A DNA stretch of 64,000 nt from Carposina sasakii (lineage: Eukaryota; Arthropoda; Insecta; Lepidoptera; Carposinidae): NCBI GenBank assembly GCA_014607495.2, contig CP053167.1:2170001-2234000 (forward strand), read 5' to 3'. Numbering within the stretch: position 1 is the first letter of the stretch; every line of letters begins with the position of its first letter. Made by a program: the position numbers and the translations under genes. The notes under the pieces were generated by a model, which had not been told where the DNA came from, ran no database searches, and saw nothing but the letters and a program-made list of their open reading frames with translations. This document shows positions 32,731 to 45,321 of this stretch, piece after piece.

Positions 32731-35700
32731 TAGATAGATAGATAAAATTCTTTATTGTACTACAGCAAAAAACACATGTACAAGGGCGAGCTTAATGCCT
32801 TGCAAGGCATTCTCTACCAGCTAACCTGGTTACTTATGAATATCATCTGTTGGTAGCACTATCAGAGATGTGGATAAGAAAAACAATACATTCATCTAAA
32901 ATTACATATCATTACATTATAAATAAAATAGTATTAATTTATTGATAAAATTATACTAATAATAAAATAACATTTAATTTAATTGATAAAATTATAATTA
33001 ATACTTAATATGTCAGAACAGAAACGAAAAATAAATAAAATTAAAAATGCCCGAACAAATTTCACACGGTTACGAATTCTGCCTTTTCAGGTAGAACTCG
33101 CAAACTTTGACCTTAAATACCTCCACAGAAGTAGATTCGCGGATTGACACTGGCAAATCATTCCACAACCGGACGGCCGTGGCAGTAAAGGAGCTAGAAT
33201 AGAGAGCGGCATTGCGCTCGGGCTCGCGCAGAGTTTTGTTGCGACTAGACCGAAGTGGTCTACCTGAGGAAGTAAAGAACAAAAAACGTTCAGAGATGTA
33301 TTGGGGAGCAAGGGAGTGGTTTAAATTATTAAACAGAAAAGTGAGAAGATGGAGATTACGTCGGTTTCTGATGTTGAGCCACTTTAACTGCTCACGGAAT
33401 CCGGATACGTGGTCATACTTGCGTAGGCCGAAGATATATCTTATGCACACATTTAGCAGGCGATCAAGCTTATCCAGTAGTTCCTCCGTAATGTCCGGAT
33501 AGCACATATCAGCGTAGTCGATGAGAGGCAACAACAGAGAGTTGACCAGTGTGATCTTAGCTGATTGGGGTAAAAAGTTTTTTAATAGCCTAAGAGAATG
33601 CATACTGGAGAAGACTCTTCTGCTGATCTCAGATACTTGTGCTGTCCAAGACATGTCTTCACTCATAAAGATTCCTAGATTTTTCACTTTAGGCGACCAT
33701 TCAAGAGGAATGCCGTTGAAAAATACTCTAGGCATAGTTAGAGAATTGACCCGGGAAAGCAAATATCTGCTGCCTGTCAACATTAGCTGTGTCTTCCGTG
33801 GATTGACCACAAGACCGAAGGACCTCGACCATGTCACAATTTCCTCAAGATCTTCCGAAACACTCGCAATACTGGCAGTTAAATCCTCGGGTTTGGTGCT
33901 AATGTAGATCTGCAAGTCATCTGCATATAAATGGTATTTACACTGTTTTATATGAGGAACTAGAGTATTTATAAATATGCTGAACAGAAGAGGGGACAAA
34001 ACACAACCCTGTGGTACACCGGCAGCTACATTATCCCAGTCAGATTGAGTATTATTAATGCGTATGCACTGCTGTCGCTCCCCCAGGTAGCTCTGGAACC
34101 AGTTTATAGTCGATTGTGAGACATTTAATGAGGCCAGGATTGCTAAAAGAATGTCGTGATCAACGCAATTAAATGCGTTGCTGAAGTCTAGAAGAACGAG
34201 CTTTCTCTCGTCTCGAGCAAACCGAATGTCATCTGTTATTTTGGCTAGTGCAGTGCAAGTGCTATGAGCAGGACGAAAAATGATTGGAAAGTGTTAAACA
34301 GACCATTGGAATTTAAGAATTTGGAGAACTGTTCGTTAACTACACGCTCCAGTACTTTAGAGAGAAAAGGAAGAATTGATATTGGTCTATAATTACTAAA
34401 GTCCATTGGATCAGGTATTTTAGGCAATGGAATAACATAGGCCCTCTTCCAAGGACCAGGAAAAACACTACTAGTCAGGGAACAATTTATTAAATGGGTT
34501 AAATATGGCAGAATAACGTCCAGTATTGGCATTATCATTGAGCGGCCAATTGAATCATGTCCAACAGCAGTACTTTTGATGGAGGAGACTATTTTCTTTA
34601 TATCGGCAGGGGTTACCGGTTGAAGGTTAAACGAGCTACCCGCAGGCCCCGGTTCCGCCGATAAGCTGGAGATCGTTCGCATTTTGGTATTGGAGTCGAT
34701 ACACAGAGGAGGAGAAACAAAATGTTTGTTCAGTGCATTTATATCAACTGAAGAATTTAATTCCCCTTTTGATTTACCGAATTCTAGTGACCGAAGAAAC
34801 TTCCACATATTATTCCGGAGGGGAAGCTTCGATAGATGCATGAATATGACGGCGTTTAGAATTTCTTATCAGCTGGTTGCATTTGTTTCGGACTGCTTTG
34901 AAAGCCCGCCAGTTTTCCTCCGTATTGTGGATTTTGTGCCTACGCTTGAGTCGATCCCTACGAGCCATAAGATTCCGAATACTGTATAACCATGGGGCCG
35001 GAGCATGTTTTATACGTACGGGTCTAATGGGAGCTACAATGTCGTACACAGCGGTGGTCAATTTGTAAAAAATCTGGATTTTATTGTCAATGCCCTCAGC
35101 ATCGAAAAGGGACGACCAGTTAGCGGCAGCCAGCTCCCTCTCCAATTGCTCCCTATCCATCCCAGCAAGATTACGCTGAAGTATTATTTTGGTCTTGAAT
35201 TTAGGGGTTTTGAGTCTATAAGACGCAAAAATAAGGTCATGGTGTGAAAAACCAGGTGCCGCAAACTGTCCATGCTTAATCACCCTATCCGCATTGCTTG
35301 TCAGGATGGCATCTAGTAATGTGTGAGTCGTTTACATGGTAGGTTGGTGATAAGGGCATAATGGACAAATTAACAGCGTTACAAAGATTAATTAGTTTTT
35401 TGGACCTCGATGTATCAAAAAGGGTACATGTATTGAAATCCCCTAGTATCAGAGTATGGTTGTAAGACGGCAAATAAACTTCCAGGAACCGTTCCAGAGA
35501 ACTAAAATAGTCTACAAGAGGAGGTGAGTAAACTACCCCTAGAAGGAAGGGATGGGTGTTTACGGTAACTTCGAGGAACATGTACTCGTAATTATTCATT
35601 TTTGGAGATTTAGAGATGATCTTATATTTAAGGTCGGAGCGTAAATAAATGGCAACACCACCACATTGCCTGCCGATGCGGTCATTTCTAAGTAGAATAT

Positions 35701-35977
35701 ATCCCGGTAAACAATATTGCGCAGAAGGATGACTAGGTTTCAAAAACGATTCAGAAACCAGGCATGCGTGTATGCTCGCGCTATAGAAAGTCGCGATCAG
35801 ATCGCTGTAGTGGGCAGGTATGCTTTGGGCATTAATGTGGCACACATTAAAATTCCTCTGAAGAGGTACAAAGGTCTTGTGCAGAATATCGCCGAGCGGT
35901 AACTCGAGCGAATCACCTGAGGCATCATCGATTGAGTCACATGAGTAAAATAATTCTGAATCAAAAGATGCATCCAT
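32731..35977 (-). mobile_element. Non-LTR retrotransposon, minus strand (CR1/Jockey group), near full-length ORF2
   Basis: Read on the minus strand: coding from 35977 to 33070, a ~330-bp 3' UTR and a tail of TCTA repeats (32731-32755 on the plus strand, AGAT units) after AATAAAG. The tail marks the 3' end. The 5' edge is not defined; the sequence just upstream (36062-36118) has a ~29-bp direct repeat. It lies next to a gypsy integrase end. Confidence 0.85.
33070..35977 (-). pseudogene. Endonuclease/reverse transcriptase of a CR1/Jockey-like element, frameshifted
   Basis: From the minus-strand ATG at 35977: acidic start, then the EEP endonuclease (FNVCHINAQSIPAHYSDLIA, GGVAIYLRSDLKYK, LILGDFNT). 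A frameshift near 35335 leads to HDLIFASYRLKTPK. Another near 34825 leads to the RT region (VGHDSIGRSMIMPILDVILP, WKRAYVIPLPKIPDP, NYRPISILPFLSKVLE). A third near 34285 leads to RPAHSTCTALA, LLDFSNAFNCVDHD, GVPQGCVLSPLLF and the catalytic LYADDLQIY. It ends at 33070 with WNDLPVSIRES. All catalytic motifs are visible but in four frame segments. CR1 against Jockey placement is uncertain. Confidence 0.9.
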
Positions 35978-36118
35978 ATTTATCTGAACACAGTTATTAA
36001 TAGCTTACAGATCTTAATATAAAGTAATACAAATAAATACATAAAAATACATACATAAAAATAGACTATGCAATGAAAGCTTATAAACAACATAGACTAT
36101 GCAATGAACACTTATAAA

Positions 36119-37085
36119 TTATAGATAACGCGCAGGTAGTTTACCCCGGTTGCCACGCAGACGGAGCCTATGAGAGTCCCCACACGCTACATACTCCCCC
36201 TTCAGTTCATGAGGACGACCCTGTCCATGAACTGGCACATTAGGAATTCCCTTGACAGCTGATCCTAAAGGAGATTCACGAGAACGAAGCCTAGGGCGAC
36301 CTCGGTTTAACTTAGGAACTACAGGTGCAGGCACATACTGATCTCTACCATAAAACCGTGTGAGTTCTTTAGCATGATACTTCCCTAAATTTTTACCGGG
36401 GTCTTCAACTGCAGCAATCAGGTATGTAGTTGGGCTAACTTTCCTTGTAACTACATAGGGACCATCTCTTTTGGGTACAAATTTGGAGCTGAGTCCTTTT
36501 GAAGCATTACTAAGTACATGACTATTAAGCAGGACCAAATCTCCAACTTCAAACTGCTCACCCAAGCATCTTGATTGATCTGCATATTCCTTTCTTCTAT
36601 CCTGTTCTGCTTCCACTTTATCTCTTACATATGACAGTGTGCTAATAAACTTTTTTAAATAAGGGGTAATCTGAGGTACAAAATGTTCTTTTTCTAAAAT
36701 AGGTCTGGGATCATTCCAAACTTCTAAAGGCGATTTAAGCTCCCTAGTAAACATTAAATATGCAGGTGTGACCCCTGTCGTCTGACATCTTGCCGTGTTC
36801 ATAGCAAACCGAATCGAAGCAAGTTGTTTAGGCCACAAATTATGTTCTGCTCCAACCAATTGAGACAACTGTACCTTTAAATCCCTATTCTTTCTTTCTG
36901 CAGGATTACCTTCAGGATGAAATACTGGTAGCAATTCTTGTTTAATATTCAAAATATACATACATTGCTGCATCGTCGCAGATATAAACTGAACGCCATT
37001 ATCTGATATAATGCGACGAGGCAAACCAAATCTCATAAAATATTCTAAAAACATTTTAAAGAAGACGCAAATAAAGAGTATTAAT
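36119..37085 (-). pseudogene. Ty3/gypsy integrase C-terminal part, minus strand
   Basis: Minus strand from ~37085: EYFMRFGLPRRIISDNGVQF carries the second catalytic Asp; FHPEGNPAERKNRDLK carries the Glu. The C-terminal tail includes QFEVGDLVLLNSHVLS and KFVPKRDGPYVV (GPY/F-type module), ending at a TAA (complement of 36119-36121). Everything N-terminal is missing; the frame decays before the pogo element at 37135. No LTR was recognised, so this is a fragment. Confidence 0.88.
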
Positions 37086-37134
37086 TTTAAAATCAATAGT
37101 AAGTGTGACAATGAAATAGAATTTTATTTAGGTA

Positions 37135-39678
37135 GAGGAAGGGGTGGTAATTTGGAACTTTGTTATTTTGGAACCCCTTAGTATCTCAGAAACAGACAGT
37201 GACATCTATCAAAAAACTATGTAACTACGTTGTACTGGTACCATAGAGCGTATTTGCTACCACTAGCGCCAATTTTACATCGAATTTGATCTGTCACACA
37301 CATCTGACATTTCACGTCAAACTTAAATGTTTTTTTTCTCTTCGTTGGAAAAACTGTACAAAGTTTTTGTTTTAGTTTAAAACAAATTCAGTGCGTGTTA
37401 TAGGGAGTCCATACACACTAATTCAGATTATCGAAGGTAAGTTTAAATGTATCTTTTAACTAGCTGTGATTTTCTTGTTTATTTGTTAATTTAGTAAGAT
37501 TTTGAATTTGGAACCCCAAAGGTGCGGGTAGTGTGGAACCGGGTTCCAAATTACCCTAATGTATTTAACATCTTTTTGTTTTGGTTCCAGTCATGCCTCG
37601 AGCTCAATTGTCGGCAAAGCCGAAAGCAAAAAGAAAACAGTGGACCACGAATAATATGCTTGAAGCTGTAAAAGCAGTAAGAGAAAAGAAAATGGGTTTA
37701 AAAAAGGCGGTTAGGCTTTATAATGTTCCAAAAACTACTCTGCAAAGGTTTGTGCACAGTGACCAGCCTCCCGAAGAAGTTGTAAAAACTACTATAGGAA
37801 GAAAACCTGTCTTGCCATCTCAACTTGAAGGAAACCTTGTGTCATACCTTCTCATTATGGAAAACAAGTTCTATGGCTTGACCCGTCAAGATGTTCGGAA
37901 AATGGCCTATCGGTTGGCTACAAAAAATAATATACACCCGTTTAGAGATAACATAGCAGGGCGAGCATGGCTTGACCATTTCTTATTACGCCACAAAGAT
38001 AAACTTTCCATTCGATCACCAACAGGAACTTCGAATGCTCGGGCGCAAGGTTTCAATAAAGAAGCAGTGGAAAAGTTCTTTGATATCCTTGAGCAAGAAT
38101 TCCAAAAACATAATTTTCCTCCAGAGAGAATTTTCAACATTGACGAAACCGGGTTATCAATCGTACAGAGTAAAATGGTAAAAGTTATTGGCCTGCGAGG
38201 GAAAAGACAAGTAGGTAGCATAACTGCGGCTGAACGTGGATCACTGATGACAGTGGTATCAGCAATGAGCGCCAGCGGCATATTTATTCCACCATTGCTG
38301 ATATTTCCCCGCAAAAATATGACGCAAATGAAAGGAGCTCCGCCAGGTTCTATAGGAAGATGCCACCCGTCAGGATGGATTCAGGCAAACCTGTTTACGG
38401 ACTAGTTCAATCATTTCATTGAAAAGACCCACCCAACTGAAGCCTCACCTGTGTTTTTGATTCTTGATGGTCATTATTCGCACACACGCAATTTAGACGT
38501 GTTGATGGCAGCTAGAGCTAATAATGTCACAATTATTAGTTTACCTCCACATTCAACGCACAAGATGCAACCTCTTGACAGGTCTTTCATGGGTCCCTTG
38601 AAAACCTACTATAGTGAGGAAATTAGACAGTGGTTACTCACATCCAACCGAATGTTGACTCCATACGAAATAGCTGAATTGCGGGGACGTGCCTATCTCA
38701 GGTGCCAAACAGGAACTATTGCTGTGAATGGGTTCAGAGTAACTGGCATTTATCCATTGAATAGAAACCGACTACATAGCAAGTTCAGATGGAAGTGATG
38801 TGACCACTCTTCAACCTCAAGCTGCTGATGATGACCTTCATCTGCCGTCTACGAGCACTCATGTTGCCTTTGAATTACCGCAGCCAGAACCTCAACCAGG
38901 CCCCAGTGGCCAGGCAAATCAAAGTACCTTGCAAGCGATTGGTAGCAATCCTGTTGTTCTTCCTGAAGATATTTTACCAGTTCCAACACCAAAAAAGAAA
39001 AAATCTACCAGAGGCCGCAAGTCATCTGCCGCTACTTTGCTGACTGGATCTACCTACAAACACCAACTTGAACAGTCAATTAAATCGATAGCGCAGAGAG
39101 GAAAAGGTCGAGGAAGACCTCGGGGGCGTAGTGGTAGGCAGGGTATGCCAAACCCTTTTAGAGCTCGCTCGAACAGGCGGAAATCTACCTCTTCGGATAC
39201 TACGATGTCATCTGTTTCTTCAGGTCACACTGCGGTGGCAGAAAATTATGCTGCACAAGCTCAGCCCACAAACCAAGATGCTTATTGTATGTTTTGTTCT
39301 GAATGTTTCTCAAATAATCAACAGGGCGAAATTTGGATTCAGTGCCAATCTTGTGAATTGTGGGCACATGTTGATTGTTCAGGATGCAAAAGAGAATATT
39401 ATATTTGTGATTTTTGTAATTAAGTTTGTTTCATACTTGTAATTTGAACCCGGGTTCGATAATACCCGCACAAAAACTCAAAATACGTTTTTTTTTTCAT
39501 TTTGCTAATAAAGCTAATTATTTCCTATAATGAGTGGTTTTATTTTGTTTATTAGTTCCTAATATAAAAGCTAATAAGTTTTGAAGTACACAAAGTCACT
39601 TTTCAAGATGATTAGTCCAAAAGTTTTTTTTTAATATTCAAAAAACAAAGTAGGGTTCCAAATTACCACCCCTTCCTC
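37135..39678 (+). mobile_element. Complete pogo-like DNA transposon of a second family, 2.54 kb
   Basis: TIR GAGGAAGGGGTGGTAATTTG starts at 37135 and its complement ends at 39678 (24 bp perfect). Target TA is at 37133-37134 and 39679-39680. A TTCCAAATTACC/GGTAATTTGGAA motif recurs inside the left end (about 37505-37557), and GAACCCGGGTTC lies near 39447. This repeats the plan of the first pogo element with unrelated bases. An acceptor ending TTCCAG lies two bases before the ATG. Confidence 0.92.
37593..39423 (+). pseudogene. pogo-like transposase, second family (psq HTH, DDE, PHD-like finger), one stop and one frameshift
   Basis: ATG 37593 follows the acceptor GGTTCCAG. WTTNNMLEAVKAVREKKMGL ... 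VPKTTLQRFV is the psq-type HTH; RAWLDHFLLRHKDKLS the CENP-B-like region; IDETGLS the first Asp. An in-frame TAG lies at 38403-38405 after [17 protein letters not shown] and [10 protein letters not shown] carry the other Asp residues, 36 apart by my count. A shift just before 38770 leads to a Pro/Gln-rich linker, an Arg/Gly-rich basic patch (GKGRGRPRGRSGRQG) and the C-terminal CMFCSECF ... CQSCELWAHVDC ... CDFCN finger. Domain order is the same as at 7074-9148. Confidence 0.9.
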
Positions 39679-40019
39679 TATGTACTTCGAACCAATTTTT
39701 TTTGCTTGTGTTTTGTTTTAGATTAGAATAGACTTCTTTGTATGAATGAAGGCTTCTTACGTCACTGACTGGTCAGTACTTTCTAATAATTATACATATA
39801 TACATAAAAACTTCATCTATTTCAAAACCTTCTTTCGAGTCGATAGTAGGTAAATAAATCACTGTATAAGAAGTCCGGCGGATTATTCACGAACTAAATA
39901 AAAATGTATGAAACAGTGTGCAGATTGCAAAGATAGTTTACCGCAGCGCAGTTTGCGCTCACGGCCACTTGCATTCCGTGCATACATATGTACAATACAA
40001 TATAAGTATTTTTAATTTT

Positions 40020-40636
40020 CAGGAGAACTTTCTGCTGACGCAATTATTACAGCAGACCTGATCAGCAACATAGACAAATTGTTTGACTGTCTCAATGGTG
40101 ATTAATCAGATTTAATCAATCTTTTTGGTTGCATTCGGGGATATTGTGGGTCAAATACCAACCCCACAACAGGACAATTCGTGGCCGGCTTGATGACTGC
40201 CATATTGAATATTTTGCCTAATATGGGTACAACAGGGAACTGCGAAACTGATAATAATGTTGTCATTAATAATTTAGACACATTATTGTCAGTTTCCAGA
40301 AGACCCACACAGCAGGTCGCACACATAGAAGAGCCTGAATTTAATTATAACATCGATTTTAATAATGAATTCTTGAATGAAGATAGTCCAGAAATTCAGG
40401 CGTGTGCATATGTGTGTGGGTTTTTAATAAAACAGTTCCCTGTTGGGTGCTGTGACAAATGTAAAGAAATTTTTATTTCCAAAAATATTGAGGCTCATCA
40501 CTCTTTTATTGAATGGCGGGAGTATTCCGATTATAAAAAAAAGTCTTATTTACGTGACGAAAGATGTAGTAAATTGTGTAGAGAGTTGCGCTATCGTTAT
40601 AAATGCTTATTTGAACGAAAAAGGACATATAAATGA
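40020..40636 (+). pseudogene. Possible P-element/THAP9-like transposase C-terminal fragment
   Basis: Follows the acceptor TTTTTAATTTTCAG at about 40008-40021. LSADAIITADLISNIDKLFD is interrupted by a stop. After frame changes, DSPEIQACAYVCGFLIKQFP, CCDKCKEIFI and DERCSKLCRELRYRYKCLFE follow, ending at a TGA at 40634-40636. The YVCGFLIK/C-x2-C pattern resembles the C-terminal region of P-like transposases, but I would not exclude another family. Confidence 0.4.
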
Positions 40637-40639
40637 AAT

Positions 40640-41516
40640 CAAAAAGAATATTGTTACCAGCATAAAAGTGTCTATAAAATTCGACTTTTTAAATTGCTGC
40701 GAGACACACGGAGAAGATAATACTGATAATATTATAAATAATGTTTTTTTTTGCGTAAAATAATCCTTCCATTTCATATTTACCGCCACTTAAGTTTCGC
40801 GGGGGCTGCAAATAGATGGCGATAGTGAGCTTGCTTTTGATATTTTTGTATGAAGTCGTCCTTCTTCTCCGCTAGGAGTAAATGTGTTCTGTGTATAAAC
40901 CACCTTGTAGTGACTAGCCAAACTACTTGCTCATCTATACATACGATGAAATATTATGGTATAATTTTTTTTTGTGTCAAACTCCAATAATAAAAGTATA
41001 ATATATTTTTTTCATTTATCGACCCACCAAAAACTGGCTACTTTAATATTTTTTTTCTCGGAAACTATCAATAATTGATAGGTAGTTTGTTCTAGCGATT
41101 GTTTCTCTCGTCAAACTACGTCAATATACGGGAACAGCTAGAGATGTCAATTTTTCGGGGTCTTCGGAACACTGTGGATCGTTACAAATTCACAGTAGAG
41201 CCTGCAGAAGTCATTGGCAACTTATATATGTGCTAAAAACGATAAAAATTTCGCGCTCGCTTCGCTCGCGTCATTTTATCAACTGATAAAAGTGTATCTG
41301 CAATTTGTGAAGAAATTGGTGCAACAAAATAAACCTATTAGTATGTTTCTTTTTTAGGGAGTCTGGGAAAAATATAAATTTACGATATTATTAATGATTT
41401 CGCGAATTGCATTACATTAAATGTAATTGATATGATTGTGAACTAAATTAGCGTATTGAATTTCAAAGGTCTGTAGGGGCGGCAAAAATTGAATACTGGC
41501 GGCAAATCCGCCACTG
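40640..41516. other. Non-coding stretch ending in a lone hAT-type terminus
   Basis: No gene seen. A GC-rich inverted word GCGCTCGCTTCGCTCGCG lies near 41253. The end GGCGGCAAATCCGCCACTG (to 41516) is the complement of a CAGTGGCGGATTTGCC hAT-type start. Its partner was not found, so this is a truncated or scrambled element. Confidence 0.35.
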
Positions 41517-41519
41517 CGG

Positions 41520-43014
41520 TGAACGCGTCCATAGCGGAGAACGCTACTCTAAATGACAGCTCACACTGTCTCTTGCCTGTCGGCCGCCGCCGCGTTCACA
41601 CCTCTCGTTAGAGAGTAAGTATATTCTTTGGTTCACGCGTCTCCACAGAATATACTTACTCTCTATGCACGTCATTCTCTCTGTGCGTAAGCAAATTGTA
41701 GCTGTACAATAAACTGCATATATACCATATCAATATTCGTACTAATTTATCGCAAGACTACTACTACAGCTACAACTCCAAATTGGTGACCCCGACGTGA
41801 TCCGAACGATCGCACGGACGGCGGATTGGATCGACGAAGCAAGCAAGCAACGGCGGAAGCATTGTGCGCGCATCTCCGCCATTTTACCCAACCACCGCAT
41901 TGAAGAAGGAAACTTTTGGCTCCGTTATTTTTGGAAGAAACCGCGTGCTCTGGCGCATAATTGGTTAGCACTTATTTATTTATTTATTTTACATTTTATA
42001 CGTTTTTATTTTAAATTTTATACAAATTTTACTTCGCACTATTTATGTGAAACCGCATGGTACGTACTACTTTACTATTTATCTAACCTAACCTTACCTA
42101 TTTTCACCTCATCCCATTTACCTCGCCGGAAATGTCTGACGAAGAGTTTGCTGACGCTGGGGGCAGTGAGGTTGTGGGCAAGATGCAAGTTAACAGGGTG
42201 TCTATACGTACACCCCCATTCAGCAAAGAAAGGCCTGCTTTGTGGTTTGCGAGCTTGGAAGCGCAATTTGATATTAATCGCATTACAAGTGAAACTACAA
42301 AATTTAGTTTCACCGTGGCATACCTTGACACAATTTGTGCCAAGGAGGTTGAAGACCTCATTATACAGCCACCTAAAACACTGCCATATACAACACTTAA
42401 AGATGCTAATATATCCAGGTTCACAGGCTCATATGAGGAGAAGGTCTGCAAGCTGCTGGAGAGGGAGCAGAAAGCCATCTTCCTTCCTCCGCTACCTCAA
42501 AACATTGGCTGGACCTACATTCCCTGACCAGCTGCTGCGCACCATATGAAGCAACCGGTTGCCTCGCATGGTGCAGATAATGCTAACTGCATACCAAGGT
42601 CAGGACATCGGCGATCTCACCAAGCTCGCCGACCAACTGATGGAGATCCACGCACAGCCTTCTGAGGTAATTAAATCGATTTCCCAAGATCAAAGTACCG
42701 TTACAGAGCTTAGTAAACAAGTGGCTGAGCTCACACGCATGGTGGCCACGCTAACTACTAGCTCTTCCAGTCGCAGCGACCGCATACATAACCGTAGTGC
42801 TAGCCGCAGCCGTGGTAGATCCTGTTCACAACCAGCCAACAGCAATTTTTGTTGGTACCATAACCGTGTGTGTTCCACCCTGCTCCCAGGAAAACTACAA
42901 CAGCGGTCGGCACAAGAAACACCTTCAAAAATTCTAATAGAAGCATCACCTATTCCAAAAATTCCTTTGACCATGGCTAAGAGAGTGAAACAATCAGCAG
43001 ATATTTTGTATTAA
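41520..43014 (+). mobile_element. Ty3/gypsy 5' LTR and gag remnant
   Basis: TGGTGACCCCGACGTGATC at 41784 is a primer-binding site. Upstream, GAGAGTAAGTATATTC and its complement (about 41610-41665) and AATAAACTGC (polyadenylation-like) fit an LTR of ~260 bp with undefined left edge. Gag starts at ATG 42132: NRVSIRTPPFSKERPALWFA, LEAQFDINRIT. It shifts near 42470 into LRYLKTLAGPTFPDQLLRTI, has a TGA, then LPRMVQIMLTAYQGQDIGDL and an Arg/Ser-rich tail with NSNFCWYHNRV before decaying. No pol follows. Confidence 0.85.
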
Positions 43015-44079
43015 AAAAAAAAAAATTTTAAAAAAGCAAGAAGGATGTGGCTGAGAGAAAGGAAAAACAAATCAAAACTAAGTTAGATAAGAAAAACAAG
43101 ACTGAAACTATCAAAGTACAAAGATAGATTAAAATATTTTAAAAAAACCAAATGTTTTTCATTATTATGACCCATGTTTCTTAGAGACAAATTTAAGGAG
43201 TATAACTACCTAACATTTGGCTTGTGTTTTTTATTTACACGATATAAAGAGGGCATCTATCCTGTACTGCAGGCATCTTATCCTCAAAAAATTAGGTGGC
43301 CATTTCAAAAAGTGGGGCATCTATCCCGGTTTTACCCTATTAAGAAATATAGATTTCCTATGTAATCTTCGTGGGTGCACTGCACCAGTGATCCTTAAGA
43401 CGAGCCGCCAGTGCCCGCCAGTGTATGTATGTAACCAAATCATAAAATAAGTATATAACCAAATCGACAACAAAGTAACAGAGTTTTTAATGTTTCTAGC
43501 TTATGGCAAAGAATCTACGCATTCTCGCAGCCAATGTTGCATCTCATTTTCGAAGTCTAGTTGAATACGTAGATAGCAGTGCTCTTGAGCAGTTTAATTC
43601 GGTTATTGCAAAATTAGTTTGAGGAAAAAGAATAAATTATTCGCAAAGGCGTGGCTACCAAACTCGTTATGCAGGAGCTATCATATCTTATAATAATAAA
43701 AATACTTTTATCGACTATCCACAAAAATGTTTAAGTATAACAAACATTTCTTCCAGAAAAATTTAAATTTGAAAACGAAATTTCGATATAGAAATGTCGA
43801 AGATAAAACGTAAAAGAATTGACGGTGATTTCAAAAATGCAAAGAAGCCAGACATGGATCCAAACAATATTTTTGGATCCAGAAAATATAAAAGATTGAA
43901 TAAAGCCATCAGTCGGAATAAGGAATGGGATCTTTAAACTCGAAGAGTTTATGGCTAACATTTCTGCTGCTAACGATTTCAAAAAAAAAAATATTAAGTG
44001 ATAATGCTATGCTGACTATTCATCCTACCTAACAGAAATAGGTCATGGGTTCGAATTCTGGTAAGTTCATGCATAGTGG
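43015..44079. pseudogene. Mixed remnants, including a fragment with the EQFNSVIAKLV phrase
   Basis: 43503-43760 reads NLRILAANVASHFRSLVEYV, SSALEQFNSVIAKLV, a TGA, then GKRINYSQRRGYQTRYAGAI and NNKNTFIDY, a pattern seen in repetitive uncharacterised insect ORFs. Family unknown. 43230-43345 has repeated GGCATCTATCC/GGCATCTTATCC words resembling a pogo-type subterminal region. The rest is AT-rich with no signal. Confidence 0.4.
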
Positions 44080-44087
44080 GACTTATG

Positions 44088-45321
44088 CAGCGTTGCCAGA
44101 TGCACGATAATTATCGTAGATCCACGATAATTTTGAGTGCCATGCCAATAGAATTATAACCTATAGAAAGTGTGTTCCAACCAAACGCAAGGCGAAAAAA
44201 TAGGCATAAAATATCGACTTGACGTATGCATGACATAAAATTAATGTTGCCTTAAAAATGTTTTTCCCTAGATGTGGGGAAATAGTCGATAAAATTATTA
44301 TTGATGCTGAGAAGTATACTGATTTGCACACTCTTGTAGAATTATCGTGAAATTTAAATATATTAAAAGGAGATGATCGGACTTTTCCACATCATTGGTC
44401 CAAAAGTGTGACAAAAAAATACAATATTCTGTTAAAAATTGTCCCTCTGAATAATTTGTCATTATGTCAACAAAGCTGTGAGGCCATTCTCCGTGGTTTT
44501 ATTTCATTCAATAAAGGAAAGGACGATGCCCATTTTAAAGATCTAATTTCAATTAAACATAATATTATAGTAACAATATGTATAGTTTTAAATAATTCGG
44601 TGAGAGAGCTTGCAGGTAATTCCACAATCAATCAAAGACAAAGTAGATCCAACTACTTTTACCTACAATCTGCATGTTTAAAAATAGGGTAAAATTTCAC
44701 ACTTATGGCAACATTTTGTTTTCAATGAGATAAAAAAATATGAAAATTTGATTGTGTATTTATTGTTTTATCAATGAAATTACGTAAAAACATCAAATAT
44801 TTACCGGTGAAATGTTATGTTATTTATTTTCTTATGTTTTTGAGCATAGTTTTGGCAGGATCTCAGTGCACATTTCGTCATGGTAAGTCCTTTAGGTTGA
44901 CATACACACGTAGCCACTGACCGCTGAGCACTGAATGACAGAGCCGCGATTGGTTCAAATTTGCACCCATAAAAATTCCTAAAATCGGCCTTCGGACTAT
45001 ACTTCTATAGGTTATAATTCTATTGCCATGCCATAAAAATTTAAATTAGGTATCGCACGATAATTCGTTCAGATTCTACGATATTTTTGTCAAATCTACG
45101 ATAATTTTTTAACATCCAATTTTACCCCCAAGAATTTTTAAATTTACCCCTAATATCTACTATTGATTCGGCGTAAATTCTAACTTCTTTAACTCGTAGG
45201 CGGGGGGGGGGGGGGGGGGTAGGATTTCATACCTTGTCCATGTATTCTATCATGCGATAAAAACACGATAATTTTGCAATAAATATGAGATAATTTCTCA
45301 ATGTACGACCTGGCAACACTG
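44088..45321. mobile_element. Non-autonomous hAT element, 1.23 kb
   Basis: Ends CAGCGTTGCCAGATGCACGA and the complement of CAGTGTTGCCAGGTCGTACA. The perfect 8-bp target duplication GACTTATG is at 44080-44087 and 45322-45329. ACGATAATTATCG palindromes follow the left TIR and recur near the right. The interior has a broken frame (about 44270-44692, with DDRTFPHHWSKSVTKKYNIL) that is not a hAT transposase and may be captured sequence. An 18-G run lies at 45202-45219. Confidence 0.88.

Noticed and set aside
43230..43345. Repeated GGCATCTATCC words like pogo subterminal sites
   Set aside because: No matching TIR pair with TA flanks found; mentioned only within the mixed-remnant entry.
44030..44075. 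B-box-like GGTTCGAATTC suggesting another SINE
   Set aside because: No A-box at the right distance and no second copy seen.
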